A stretch of 64,000 nt of DNA from Streptomyces celluloflavus. Its GTDB lineage: Bacteria; Actinomycetota; Actinomycetes; Streptomycetales; Streptomycetaceae. The notes beneath the pieces are model-generated. The model did no database searches and was not told where the DNA came from. It was given only the letters and a program-made list of their open reading frames with translations. Location: positions 1 through 64,000 of the forward strand of contig JOEL01000020.1 in the NCBI GenBank assembly GCA_000720995.1, written 5' to 3'. Every line of letters starts with the position of its first letter. Position 1 is the first letter of the stretch. Shown piece after piece: positions 42,726-52,106 of the stretch. A program made the translations under genes and the position numbers.

Positions 42726-44074
42726 GCACACTCGCCAACCAACTGGCGGCCGCCGAACGAACGGAAGTGGCCCGGGGCATCCGGCTGCTGCTCGCCCGTC
42801 CGCTGCTCACCGAGGCGGCCGACCCGGCGGGCTTCGAGCTGGTGCGGCGCCGCCGGGAGCCGCTGGCCAAATGGTTCGACTACACCTGCGGCTGGAGCCT
42901 GGTGGTCGAGCCCCGGCGCGGCTACGCACGCCTCGCCAAGGTCCGCGCCCACGCCGACGCCTCCCGTCCGGCCCGCAGGGCGCGTTCCGGCCGGGCCCCG
43001 TTCGACCGCCGGCGCTACGTCCTGCTGTGCGTGACGGCGGCCGAGCTGCTGTCCATGCCGATGACGACCATCGGCCTGCTCGCCGACCGTGTCGTCCAGG
43101 CGACGGCGGCCGATCAGGCGCTGCCCGCCTTCGATCCGGTGCACCGGCCGGAGCGGATGGCGTTCGTGGACGTCCTGAAGCTGCTGGAGTCGTACGGTGT
43201 GCTCCGCGCGGTGGACGGCGCCACGGAGACCTACGTCGAGTCGGCGGAGGCCAAGGTCCTCTACGGCGTGGACACCACCCTGCTGATGCGGCTGCCCGCC
43301 GCACCCGTCGGTGCCTCCGGGCTGGCCGTCCCCCCGGACGAGGTGCCCGCCCGCTTCGAGGACCTCCTCACCGGGATCGTGCGGGAGCGGCGCTACGGTG
43401 GCGCGGCCGGTGACGGGACGGCGGACGACGCGCCCGGCACGGGCGCCGCCACGGAACCCCAGCGCAATCTGTGGCTGCGCCACTCGGTGCTGCGCCGCCT
43501 CTTCGACGACCCCGTCGTCTACCGGGCGGAGCTCACCGAGGAGGAGCTGGCCTACGTCACCTCCCTGACCGGCCGTCAGATCCTGCGCCGATCGGTCGAA
43601 CAGGCCGGCCTCCTCCTGGAGGAACGCGCCGAAGGGTTCCTGCTCGTGGACCCGGACGGGATCGCCACCGACGTCCGCTTCCCCGACGACACGTCCACCG
43701 CCCGGGTCGCCGCACTGCTCCTTCTCGAACCGGTCCGTGCCGCGCCCGCCGGACTGCTCCCCGAACAGCTCGCCGAGGCCGGCGCGGATCTCCTGCGCCG
43801 CTTCCCCCGCTGGGCGAAGGCGTACCAGTCCCAGGAGGGCGCGGCACGACTTGCCGACGACGCCGTGTGCGTACTGCGGGACACCGGGCTGGTCCACCGG
43901 GTCGGGGGCCGCATCGTCGCCCGCCCGGCCGCACACCGCTACCGCGTCGCGGAGACCACGAGCGCGGACACGGACACGGACACCGGAGCCGGCCGGCGGA
44001 AGACCGGGAAGAGGCGCGAGGTGATGGGCGCCGCCGCCCCGGCCGGCGGCCCCGACGAAGGAGACGAGCAGTGA
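42722..44074 (+). CDS. jetB: Wadjet type II JetB (TIGR02678/DUF2398), kite-like
   Basis: The 450-residue winged-helix protein begins MSTLANQLAAAERTEVARGIRLLLARPLLT. Family segments are FELVRRRREPLAKWFDYTCGW, RRYVLLCVTAAELLSMPMTTI and RHSVLRRLFDDPVVYRAELTEEELAYV. It corresponds to DUF2398/TIGR02678, the kite subunit that binds the kleisin. The last 40 residues (ETTSADTDTDTGAGRRKTGKR) are charged and probably disordered. ATG 42722 overlaps the jetA stop; the jetC GTG overlaps its own stop. Confidence 0.93.
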   Translation: MSTLANQLAAAERTEVARGIRLLLARPLLTEAADPAGFELVRRRREPLAKWFDYTCGWSLVVEPRRGYARLAKVRAHADASRPARRARSGRAPFDRRRYVLLCVTAAELLSMPMTTIGLLADRVVQATAADQALPAFDPVHRPERMAFVDVLKLLESYGVLRAVDGATETYVESAEAKVLYGVDTTLLMRLPAAPVGASGLAVPPDEVPARFEDLLTGIVRERRYGGAAGDGTADDAPGTGAATEPQRNLWLRHSVLRRLFDDPVVYRAELTEEELAYVTSLTGRQILRRSVEQAGLLLEERAEGFLLVDPDGIATDVRFPDDTSTARVAALLLLEPVRAAPAGLLPEQLAEAGADLLRRFPRWAKAYQSQEGAARLADDAVCVLRDTGLVHRVGGRIVARPAAHRYRVAETTSADTDTDTGAGRRKTGKRREVMGAAAPAGGPDEGDEQ

Positions 44075-47000
44075 GCGTGACAGAGCTTCCCGGACCGCGG
44101 CGCCACGAGTCCGCCGAACCGGCCGCACCGGCGCGGCCGAGCCGCTGGCAGCCGCACCGCGCCGGCATCCTCAACGTCTGGCGCTACTACGACGAGACCT
44201 TCACCTTCCACCAGGGCCGGCTGCTGCTGCGCGGCCGGAACGGCTCGGGCAAGTCCAAGGCCCTGGAACTCCTGCTGCCCTTCCTCTTCGACGCCAGCCT
44301 GCGCCCCCACCGGCTCTCGACCTTCGGCGGCTCGGAACGCACCATGCACTGGAACCTGCTGGGCGAGGGCGCCACCGGCAAGACCCGTGTCGGATACGTA
44401 TGGCTGGAGTTCCACCGCCCCGGCGACGACGGCGAGGAACGCTGGTTCGGCTGCGGCGCGCGGCTGCAGGCGAGCGTGCACACCACCGGAGTGCACACCG
44501 ACTACTTCACCACCCGGGCCCGGATCGCCCATCCGGGCGGCCTCTCTCTCGTCAACGACGCCGGACAGCCCCTGACCCGCGCCGCCCTCGCGGAGGCCCT
44601 GCGCGACCGCGGCGACGTCCACGCCTCGGCCGCCGACTACCGTACGGCGGTACGCCGCGAACTCTTCGCCGGTATGGGGGAACAGCGCTATGAATCCCTC
44701 CTGTCCGCCCTGCTCCAACTGCGCCAGCCCAAACTGTCCGAACGGCTCGACCCCGCCCTGCTCTCCACCCTCCTCTCCCGCGCCCTGCCCCCACTGGGCG
44801 ATGCCGAGATCGCCGAACTCGCCGAGGGCTTCGAGCGGCTGGACCGCCAGCGCGAACACCTCAAGCGGCTCGATGCGGAGGCGGCGGCCGCCGGCACCGT
44901 CGCGTCCCGGCAACGCGGTTACGCGCAGCGGGTCCTGCGCGCCGCCTCGGCCGCGCTGATCTCCGCCACCACGGACATGGACAACCTCACCCGGGTCGCC
45001 CGTCTCAGCGCCGAGGGACACGCCGGGGCCCGGGAGGAGCGAGAGGCGGCCGAGGCCCGGCGGGAGGAGCAGACCCGGCGCGCGCACGCCCTGGAGGAGA
45101 CCATCGAGGGCCTGCGCGACCGCGACGCGTACCGGCAGGGCGAGGAACTCGACCGGCTCCGCCGCCGCGCCGAGGAGGCATCGGCCACCGCCTGGGGGCA
45201 GCGCGCCACCGCCCGCAGCGGGCAGCACCGGGCGGCGGCGGACCGGCGGCAGGCCGACGAGGCCGCGGGCCATGCCCGGACGCTCGACGAGCATGCCCGC
45301 GAGGCCGCCGAGGAGGCGCGCCGGTCGGCACGGGCAGCGGGCCTGGAGTCCGTCCACCACGAGGCGAACGCGCTGCTCGACGCCGTACGCCCGCCCTCCG
45401 GCACGGCGGTTCCCCCGCGGAGCGCCGGCCCTGCCGAGGCCCCGCCCGCCCCCGGCGAGAGCGGCGACCAGCGGGCCCGGCAGGCGCGTCGGCTGCTGCG
45501 GGGCGCGGTCGCCGCCCGGCGGCAGCAGGTCGATCTCATCGTCGAGGCGAGGGACGGGCACGACCGGGCGGTCCGGGACCGGGGAACCGCCGAGGACGCG
45601 CTGGAACGGACCCGCACCCGGCTCGCGGAGGCGTTCGCCGATCGCGATGCGGCGGTCCACGCCTGGGAGGACACCCGCTCGGCGCAGGAGGAGCGGCTGC
45701 GCACCTGGGCCGGGGAATGCACGGAACTCCGGATCACCGACCCCGGCGAACTCGCGGCCCGCGCGGCGTCCGAGACCGAGGTGGCGGCCCTGGTGGACGC
45801 CGCCGCCCGCCCGGTGGAGCAGGAGATCGCGGAAGACGAGGCCACCGGCCGAGCCGCCCGGCGGAGCCTGCTGGACGAGCGGGACGGGCTGGTCCGGGAG
45901 GTGAACCGGCTGCGTACGGAGACCGACCTGCCGCCCTCGCCACCGGCCACCCGCACCACGGACCGCACCGCGCTGGCGGGCGCGCCGCTGTGGCGGCTGG
46001 TCGCCTTCCGCGAGGACGTACCGATCGCCGTACAGGCCGGCGTGGAAGCGGCACTGGAGGCGTCGGGCCTGCTGGACGCCTGGGCCCGTCCGGACGACGG
46101 GTTCACACCGCCCGGCCACGACACCCGCGTCGAGGCCGCCCTGGCCCGGCCCGCCCCGGGCCCGAGCCTGCTGGAGGTGCTGCGGCCCGAGGAGGACATC
46201 CCGGTCCCGACGGAGACCGTCACACGCCTGCTCGCCGGTGTCGCCTACGGCGCGCGGCTGCCCGGGGGACATCCGGCCGCCGTGTCCGCCGACGGCGCCT
46301 GGCGCCTGGCGCACGTCACGGGAACCTGGAGCAAGCCGGAGCCCGCCCATATCGGCACCCTCGCCCGGCAGCGCGCCCGGCACCGCCGGATCGGCGAACT
46401 GACCGACCGGATCGGCGAGGCGAACGCCTCCCTCGCCGCACTCGACGACCGGCTGCGCGCGCTCGCCGCCCGGCGCGCCCGGCTCGACGGTGAGCGGGCG
46501 GCCCGCCCCGACCACCGCGACCTCGATCAACGGCGCCGTGCCCGGGACCGCGCCGAGGACCAGGTGGCGGTCCGGGACGACGCCGTACGCGAGGCGGCCG
46601 AGCGGGTGGAACGGACCGAGACCGAGGTCGCGGCCGCCCTGCGCACGCTCAGCCGCCGGGCGGCCGAGCACGGCCTGCCCACCGACAGCGGCCGGCTGCG
46701 CGAACTGTCCCGGACCATCGACTCGTTCCGGGACACCGCCGACCTCTGGGTGGACGCCCGGCTCCATGCGACGGCGGTCGCCGACCGGGCTCGTCAGCTC
46801 GTGGCGCAGGCCGACCGCTCGCACCAGGACGCCGAGGAGCGCGACGCGGCCGCGACCGCCGCCGAGACCGAGGCCGACGGGTTGCGGGCGCGCCTGGAGG
46901 CGGTGGAGTCCACTGTCGGCGAGGACTACCGCCAAGTGGTCGCGCGGGTCGCCGAGGCACGGGCCGAACTGCGCCGGTGCCGTGACGAGACCGAGCGGAC

Positions 47001-48204
47001 CGGCGATCTCCTGCGCCGCCTGGAGGGCCGTATCGGAGAGCTGCGGGCCGTCAGCGAACGTGACGCCGAGGGACGGGAAGAAGCGGTCGCGGCCCGGGAC
47101 GGCGCGGCGCGCCGGTTCCGGCATCTGTGCGCGACCGGACTGGCCGAGGACGCCGGCACCGTCCTGCAACTCGGTGCCGAGGACGGCGCGAAGGCCACCC
47201 TGGAGGCCGCCCGCGCCACCGCGGCGCAGTGGTCCGGCGTCCCGCATGCCCCGCGCAACCTGGGCGACGCCGCGACCCGCCTCTCCGAAGCGGTGCACGA
47301 GGCCCGCCGGCACCTCGGCGCCCGCGCCGACCTCGACCTGGAGCCCGACGAGGACATCCAGCTGTTCACCGCCACCCTGGACGGCGTACGCGTCGGGGCG
47401 ACGGGCCTGCTCACCGCGCTGACGCAGGAGCGCGACCGCAGCCGGGACGACATCACCGGCGCCGAGCGCCGTCTGTTCGACCAGATCCTCACCGGTGACA
47501 TCCGCCGCCACCTCGCCACCCGCATCCGCCAGGCCGGTGACCTCGTCGACCGGATGAACGGCCACCTGGAACGCGTCCGCACCGCCTCCCGGGTCGCCGT
47601 CCAACTCGTATGGCAGATCCGCCCGGATCTCCCCGAAGGCACCCGCACCGCCCGCGAACTGCTGCTCAAGGACCCCGGCCGGATCACCGACACCGACCGG
47701 GAGGCCCTGCACTCCTTCTTCCGCGCGCGGATCGAGGAGGCCAAGAGCAGCGACACCGCCGCGAGCTGGGAGGAACAACTCGGCGAGGTCCTCGACTACA
47801 CGGCCTGGCACCAGTTCACCGTCCGCCTGGACCGTTCGAACGGGACCGGCTGGCAGCCGCTGACCAAGAAACTGCACGGTGCGCTGTCCGGTGGGGAGAA
47901 GGCCATCGCCCTGCACCTGCCGCTGTTCGCCGCGGTCGCCGCCCACTACGAAGCCGTGCCCCTCGCGCCCCGGCCGATCCTGCTGGACGAGGTCTTCGTC
48001 GGCGTCGACACCGTCAACCGCGGCCAGGTGTTCGCGCTGCTCACCGCCCTCGACCTGGACCTCATGCTCACCTCCGACCACGAGTGGTGCACCTACGGAG
48101 AGCTGCCCGGCATCGCCGTCCACCAACTCCTCACCGGCCCGGACGACGATGCGGTCACGAGCGCCCGCTTCGTATGGAACGGCACCGACCTGGAGGCGCA
48201 ATGA
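44071..48204 (+). CDS. jetC: Wadjet type II JetC (TIGR02680), SMC-like ATPase
   Basis: This 1377-residue SMC-like motor has an N-terminal half-ATPase with Walker A RGRNGSGKSKALELLLPFLFD near residue 55 and STFGGSERTMHWNLLGEG. A long charged coiled coil (about 240-1200) with a hinge-like globular centre (GAPLWRLVAFREDVP, RLLAGVAYGARLPG) follows. The C-terminal half-ATPase has signature LSGGEKAIALHLPLF and Walker B PRPILLDEVFVGVD. It would extrude DNA loops and detect small closed circles. GTG 44071 overlaps the jetB stop; earlier codons of the open frame are antisense noise. All catalytic motifs are intact. Confidence 0.95.
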   Translation: MSVTELPGPRRHESAEPAAPARPSRWQPHRAGILNVWRYYDETFTFHQGRLLLRGRNGSGKSKALELLLPFLFDASLRPHRLSTFGGSERTMHWNLLGEGATGKTRVGYVWLEFHRPGDDGEERWFGCGARLQASVHTTGVHTDYFTTRARIAHPGGLSLVNDAGQPLTRAALAEALRDRGDVHASAADYRTAVRRELFAGMGEQRYESLLSALLQLRQPKLSERLDPALLSTLLSRALPPLGDAEIAELAEGFERLDRQREHLKRLDAEAAAAGTVASRQRGYAQRVLRAASAALISATTDMDNLTRVARLSAEGHAGAREEREAAEARREEQTRRAHALEETIEGLRDRDAYRQGEELDRLRRRAEEASATAWGQRATARSGQHRAAADRRQADEAAGHARTLDEHAREAAEEARRSARAAGLESVHHEANALLDAVRPPSGTAVPPRSAGPAEAPPAPGESGDQRARQARRLLRGAVAARRQQVDLIVEARDGHDRAVRDRGTAEDALERTRTRLAEAFADRDAAVHAWEDTRSAQEERLRTWAGECTELRITDPGELAARAASETEVAALVDAAARPVEQEIAEDEATGRAARRSLLDERDGLVREVNRLRTETDLPPSPPATRTTDRTALAGAPLWRLVAFREDVPIAVQAGVEAALEASGLLDAWARPDDGFTPPGHDTRVEAALARPAPGPSLLEVLRPEEDIPVPTETVTRLLAGVAYGARLPGGHPAAVSADGAWRLAHVTGTWSKPEPAHIGTLARQRARHRRIGELTDRIGEANASLAALDDRLRALAARRARLDGERAARPDHRDLDQRRRARDRAEDQVAVRDDAVREAAERVERTETEVAAALRTLSRRAAEHGLPTDSGRLRELSRTIDSFRDTADLWVDARLHATAVADRARQLVAQADRSHQDAEERDAAATAAETEADGLRARLEAVESTVGEDYRQVVARVAEARAELRRCRDETERTGDLLRRLEGRIGELRAVSERDAEGREEAVAARDGAARRFRHLCATGLAEDAGTVLQLGAEDGAKATLEAARATAAQWSGVPHAPRNLGDAATRLSEAVHEARRHLGARADLDLEPDEDIQLFTATLDGVRVGATGLLTALTQERDRSRDDITGAERRLFDQILTGDIRRHLATRIRQAGDLVDRMNGHLERVRTASRVAVQLVWQIRPDLPEGTRTARELLLKDPGRITDTDREALHSFFRARIEEAKSSDTAASWEEQLGEVLDYTAWHQFTVRLDRSNGTGWQPLTKKLHGALSGGEKAIALHLPLFAAVAAHYEAVPLAPRPILLDEVFVGVDTVNRGQVFALLTALDLDLMLTSDHEWCTYGELPGIAVHQLLTGPDDDAVTSARFVWNGTDLEAQ

Positions 48205-49475
48205 CGCCCACGGGACCCGCCCCGGGGGAAAGCTCTCTGCACCGCCCCGAGCTGCGCCCCCTCTGGCGGACGGTCCACGACCGCCTCTCCTCCGGCCGGC
48301 CCGTCACCCGCGTACGCCTCGGCCCGCTCGACGACGCCCAGCGCGAAGCCCTCGCCGACCTCCTCGGCCTGGACCGCCTGCCGGACGTCCGGCCCTCCGT
48401 CGCCCTGGCCCGCCTGGAGGAGGCGGTCACCGAGCTCTGCGGCCGCACGGTCCGCGAAGCCGTCACCGAACTGGTGGGCCCGCTGGGCGACCGCGCGACC
48501 GAGCGGCGCCGGCAGGGTGACGAACGCGCCGGACTGTGGACCTGGCTGGACGGCCACGACACCGTGCGGGCCCAGCCCGCGCTCGCCGACTGGGCCGCCT
48601 CCTGCCGGGCCGCCGGTCTGGTCGGCGGCTCACCGGCACGCACCCGCGCCCTGCTCACCGACGCGCTCGCGGTACTGGCGGCACTGCCCGCCCACGCCGA
48701 GCCGCTGCCCGTCTTCACCGCCCGGGTGGTGAGCGGCGACTCCCACGCACTCGACGACGGCACCCGCCTGTCCTCCCTCGTCCTGCGCGCCCTGGCGACC
48801 CTGCACGACACCGCCCCGCCGCAGTCCGCGGCGGACCGGCGCGCCCTGTGGGCCCGCGCGGGCGTCGCCGACGACGAACTGTCCGCCACCGTGCTCACCG
48901 CCGGACTGCGACCGGACGGCGGCGGACCGCTCGCCCGCGTGGCCCGCGTGTGCGCCGACGCCGGGCAGGCCGCCAGCCTGACGCTGGCCCAGGTACGGGC
49001 CCCGGGCGGACTCACGCTCGCCACCGCCCGCTCCGCGCCCGTTGTCCACGCCGTGGAGAACCCCAGCGTCATGGCCCTCGCCCTCCGGCGGTTCGGCCCC
49101 GCCTGCCCGCCCCTCGTCTGCACGTCCGGCTGGCCCAACAGCGCGGCCGTCCACCTCCTCCGCCTGCTCGCCGACCACGGTGCGGTCCTCCGCTACCACG
49201 GCGACTTCGACGGTGAGGGCATCCGTATCGCCGCCTATCTGCTCGACAAGACACCGGCCCGCCCATGGCGCATGACGGCGGCGGACTACCGCGCCGCCGT
49301 CGCCCGCGCCCCCGGCGGCCCGCCACCCGGACGCCTGACCGAGGCACCCTGGGACCCGGAGCTGACCACGGCCATGGCCGCCCACGGCACCGCCGTCGTC
49401 GAGGAACTGGTCGCGGACCTCCTCCTGGCCGACCTGGCCGACGCCGCTCGGACGGGCGCGGCCCGAGGGGACTGA
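48201..49475 (+). CDS. jetD: Wadjet type II JetD (TIGR02679), TOPRIM nuclease
   Basis: The 424-residue protein starts with a helical arm region (LDDAQREALADLLGLDRLPD, RPSVALARLEEAV). The C-terminal TOPRIM domain has the catalytic Glu in HAVENPSVMALAL and the DxD metal motif in RYHGDFDGEGIRIA. This is the DUF2399/DUF3323 nuclease that cleaves plasmid DNA once the JetABC motor stalls. ATG 48201 overlaps the jetC stop. It is the last gene of the operon. Catalytic residues are present, so the system looks active. Confidence 0.94.
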   Translation: MTPTGPAPGESSLHRPELRPLWRTVHDRLSSGRPVTRVRLGPLDDAQREALADLLGLDRLPDVRPSVALARLEEAVTELCGRTVREAVTELVGPLGDRATERRRQGDERAGLWTWLDGHDTVRAQPALADWAASCRAAGLVGGSPARTRALLTDALAVLAALPAHAEPLPVFTARVVSGDSHALDDGTRLSSLVLRALATLHDTAPPQSAADRRALWARAGVADDELSATVLTAGLRPDGGGPLARVARVCADAGQAASLTLAQVRAPGGLTLATARSAPVVHAVENPSVMALALRRFGPACPPLVCTSGWPNSAAVHLLRLLADHGAVLRYHGDFDGEGIRIAAYLLDKTPARPWRMTAADYRAAVARAPGGPPPGRLTEAPWDPELTTAMAAHGTAVVEELVADLLLADLADAARTGAARGD

Positions 49476-49632
49476 CCACGCGTCACCCGGCCACGTAGCG
49501 GACAGTTCACCGCTGTTTCTGACGGCGGAGGGACGCCGATGTCTTCGAGGCCCCCTGCCGGCGGACCCGATTGCGGAAGCCGCGAAGCGGGTGAGGCAGG
49601 CTTGTCCCCGGTCGGCGAACGGCCCGGTATCG

Positions 49633-49690
49633 CCGCTTTCGAGCGAGTCGTTGGATACAGTGAGCCGCTGAATTCCGTGATCGAAAGCGG
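49633..49690. repeat. 10-bp inverted repeat in the gap after jetD
   Basis: CCGCTTTCGA (49633-49642) and TCGAAAGCGG (49681-49690) are perfect arms, 38 nt apart. They lie in the 318-nt gap between jetD and the amidinotransferase gene. The rest of the gap has no ORF or motif I can support. It may be a terminator arm pair or an operator for the next gene. Confidence 0.4.
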
Positions 49691-49793
49691 TCGAGCATGA
49701 TGGCAGTGCGGAGGCCCGGCACTCCGGTGGCGGCGGCAGATATCGACGCACCGAGTGGGCTGTGGGCCATACGTGATATCGGTGTCATCGGCC

Positions 49794-50897
49794 ATGACTG
49801 ACAATGCTGCGGAACCTCTCGTATCGCCGGTCAATTCGCACAACGAGTGGGATCCGCTGGAGGAGATCATCGTCGGGCGTCTGGAGGGCGCGACGATGCC
49901 CTCCAACCATCCGGTCGTCGCCTGCAACGTCCCGCCGTGGGTGGCGCGATTGCAGGGGCTCGCCGCCGGGTTCAAGTATCCGCGCATGATGATCGAGACG
50001 GCGCAGCGGGAACTCGATCAGTTCATCGCTCTCCTGGAGGCCCTCGGTATCACGGTGACGCGTCCGGACGCGGTCGACCACAGGAAACGCTTCGCCACCC
50101 CCGACTGGTCGTCGCGTGGATTCTGCAATGCCTGTCCGCGTGACAGCCTGCTCGTGATCGGCGACGAGATCATCGAAACCCCGATGGCATGGCCGTGCCG
50201 GTATTTCGAGACCCATTCCTATCGCGCGGTCCTCAAGGACTACTTCCGGCGCGGTGCGCGCTGGACGGCGGCGCCGAAGCCGCAGCTCACGGACGCACTG
50301 TTCGAGGCGGATTTCCGTATCCCCGAGGCCGGTGAGCCCATGCGCTATATCCTCACCGAGTTCGAGCCGGTGTTCGACGCGGCGGATTTCGTGCGCGCGG
50401 GGCGCGACCTGTTCGTCACGCGAAGCAATGTCACCAACCTCATGGGAATCGACTGGTTGCGCCGCCATCTCGGGCCCGGTTACCGCATCCACGAGATCGA
50501 GAGCCGCTGCCGCACGCCCATGCACATCGACACGACGTTCCTGCTGCTCGCGCCCGGCAAGGTGCTGGTCAATCCCGAATACATCGATGTCGACCGCCTG
50601 CCCGACATCCTCGGTTCGTGGGACATCCTGATCGCCCCCGAGCCCGATCCGATCGACGAGCGCTTGCTCAAGATCACCTCGATGTGCGGTAAATGGCTCA
50701 GCATGAACATTCTCATGATCGACGACAAGCGGGTGATCGCGGAGCGGCACCACACCGAGATGCTCCGTGCGCTCGAACGATGGGGGTTCGAGCCGATCCC
50801 GTGCGACCTGCTGCATTACGCGCCGTTCGGCGGCTCATTCCACTGCGCGACACTCGATATCCGGCGTCGCGGCACGCTCGAATCGTATTTCCCTTGA
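49794..50897 (+). CDS. Arginine:glycine (or inosamine) amidinotransferase
   Basis: The 367-residue guanidino-group-modifying enzyme begins VNSHNEWDPLEEIIVGRLEGA, the family hallmark. The catalytic triad residues are visible: Asp in FEPVFDAADFVRAG, His in RTPMHIDTTFLLL and Cys in GGSFHCATLDIRRRG. It moves the amidino group of arginine to an amine acceptor. Glycine is the default acceptor, but StrB1-type enzymes act on aminocyclitols. No aminocyclitol or natural-product genes are nearby, so it is an orphan here. ATG 49794 gives the family start. Codon use has more A/T third positions (GAT, ATT, AAT) than its neighbours, hinting at transfer. Confidence 0.9.
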   Translation: MTDNAAEPLVSPVNSHNEWDPLEEIIVGRLEGATMPSNHPVVACNVPPWVARLQGLAAGFKYPRMMIETAQRELDQFIALLEALGITVTRPDAVDHRKRFATPDWSSRGFCNACPRDSLLVIGDEIIETPMAWPCRYFETHSYRAVLKDYFRRGARWTAAPKPQLTDALFEADFRIPEAGEPMRYILTEFEPVFDAADFVRAGRDLFVTRSNVTNLMGIDWLRRHLGPGYRIHEIESRCRTPMHIDTTFLLLAPGKVLVNPEYIDVDRLPDILGSWDILIAPEPDPIDERLLKITSMCGKWLSMNILMIDDKRVIAERHHTEMLRALERWGFEPIPCDLLHYAPFGGSFHCATLDIRRRGTLESYFP

Positions 50898-51084
50898 CCG
50901 GTCCGCCGATTGTCCCTGCGGAAGGCCGCGGATTCCGGGCCGGGACCGGCCCCGGCCGGGCGCCCGAGTGCCGCGGTCGCGCATACGCGCCGGCACCGGG
51001 CCGCCGGACTCAAGAGGTTCCTCAGCGGCCCCGCCGACCCGGTCCGCCGGCCCTCCGGTGAAGGAGGCCGGCGGACCGGTCCGG

Positions 51085-52023
51085 TCACCTGCCCACGCTG
51101 TCCAGCAGGTCCGTGATCGCGCGGTGTACGGCGTCCGGGCGTTCCACGTGCAGCCAGGCGTGCCCGGCGTCATCGAGCACCCGGTGCTCACCCCGTGGAG
51201 CCGCGGCGGCCAACTCCGCGTGCAGGGCGTACTTGACGTCGCAGAACTCGCGCTCCACCTCTTCGGACAGCTGCACCGCCTGGAACATGTCGCGCCCCAT
51301 GGCGGTGAGCACGATCACGGGTACGTCGGGCAGGTCCCCGCCGTGGCGGACTTCTTCGCCGAGCTGGACGAGGTTGGCACCCTCCTGCGCGCCGGTCCGC
51401 CAGTGGGCGAGGTGGTGCGCGATGAGCGCCTCGCGCACGGCCTCCGGCCACTGGGCCAGCCGTGGTGCGAACAGACCGCGGAACTGCTGCAGTTCCTCCT
51501 CCGTCGGCTCCGGCGGCGGCTGGTCGTTCAGACGCTCCAGCATCTCCAGCACCTGCTTCGACATGCGGGTCACGCTGTCCTCATGGGTGGGGTCCAGCAG
51601 GAGCAGACCGGCCACCTCGGCGGGGAAACGCTGTGCGTAGCGGCGTACGTAGCTCCCGCCCAGGGAGTGGCCGACGAGTATGTACGGGGCGGGCACGCCG
51701 GCGCTGTGCAGCAGCTCCCGCAGCTCGTCGGTGACCTCGGCGCCGGTGCGGGGCAGGGGGACCGGGTCGCTCCAGCCGGTTCCGGCGCGGTCGTAGAGCA
51801 CGCTCGTGGTGCGCTCGGACACCTGGTCGTGGAGGTTCAGGTAGTCGAAGCCGACCATGCCCGCCCCGGGGACGAACACCACGGACGGGCCTCCGCTGCC
51901 CGTGCGGTGGAGCAGCAGCCGGCGGCCCCCGAGGTCGTGGCGGCGCCCGATCGGCGGGGTCCCGTCGTTCGCCGGCTCGCCATCTGGCGTCCCAGGGCGG
52001 TTGGTTGACTGAGGGTGGGACAT
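51085..52023 (-). CDS. Alpha/beta hydrolase
   Basis: The 312-residue soluble hydrolase has an oxyanion segment VVFVPGAGMVGFDYLNLHDQ, nucleophile elbow VGHSLGGSYVRRYA, acid region VPVIVLTAMGRD and base DDAGHAWLHVERPD. It has no signal peptide. The substrate is unknown. It is divergent from an HTH regulator gene (84 nt apart), with paired TCAAG-type sites between them, so the regulator probably controls it. Confidence 0.85.
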   Translation of the reverse strand: MSHPQSTNRPGTPDGEPANDGTPPIGRRHDLGGRRLLLHRTGSGGPSVVFVPGAGMVGFDYLNLHDQVSERTTSVLYDRAGTGWSDPVPLPRTGAEVTDELRELLHSAGVPAPYILVGHSLGGSYVRRYAQRFPAEVAGLLLLDPTHEDSVTRMSKQVLEMLERLNDQPPPEPTEEELQQFRGLFAPRLAQWPEAVREALIAHHLAHWRTGAQEGANLVQLGEEVRHGGDLPDVPVIVLTAMGRDMFQAVQLSEEVEREFCDVKYALHAELAAAAPRGEHRVLDDAGHAWLHVERPDAVHRAITDLLDSVGR

Positions 52024-52065
52024 CGGGGCTCCTTCGCTTCCGCTGCGCTCCGCCGGGCAACTATT

Positions 52066-52095
52066 CTCAAGTTTGAGGACGGTATCAAGTGTGAG
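52066..52095. promoter_or_regulatory. Paired TCAAGTKTGAG operator candidates between divergent genes
   Basis: TCAAGTTTGAG (52067-52077) and TCAAGTGTGAG (52085-52095) are direct repeats 18 bp apart, and the first forms an inverted repeat CTCAA-GT-TTGAG. They lie between the hydrolase and regulator start codons, 11 nt before the regulator ATG. They are probably bound by the divergent HTH protein. Confidence 0.55.
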
Positions 52096-52106
52096 ATCTT
52101 GCCGCC

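Noticed and set aside
43939-48201. 1420-codon open frame on the minus strand opposite jetB/jetC
   Set aside because: Composition is Gly/Arg/Val/Gln-rich antisense of a high-GC gene, with no domain; the plus-strand SMC protein explains the sequence.
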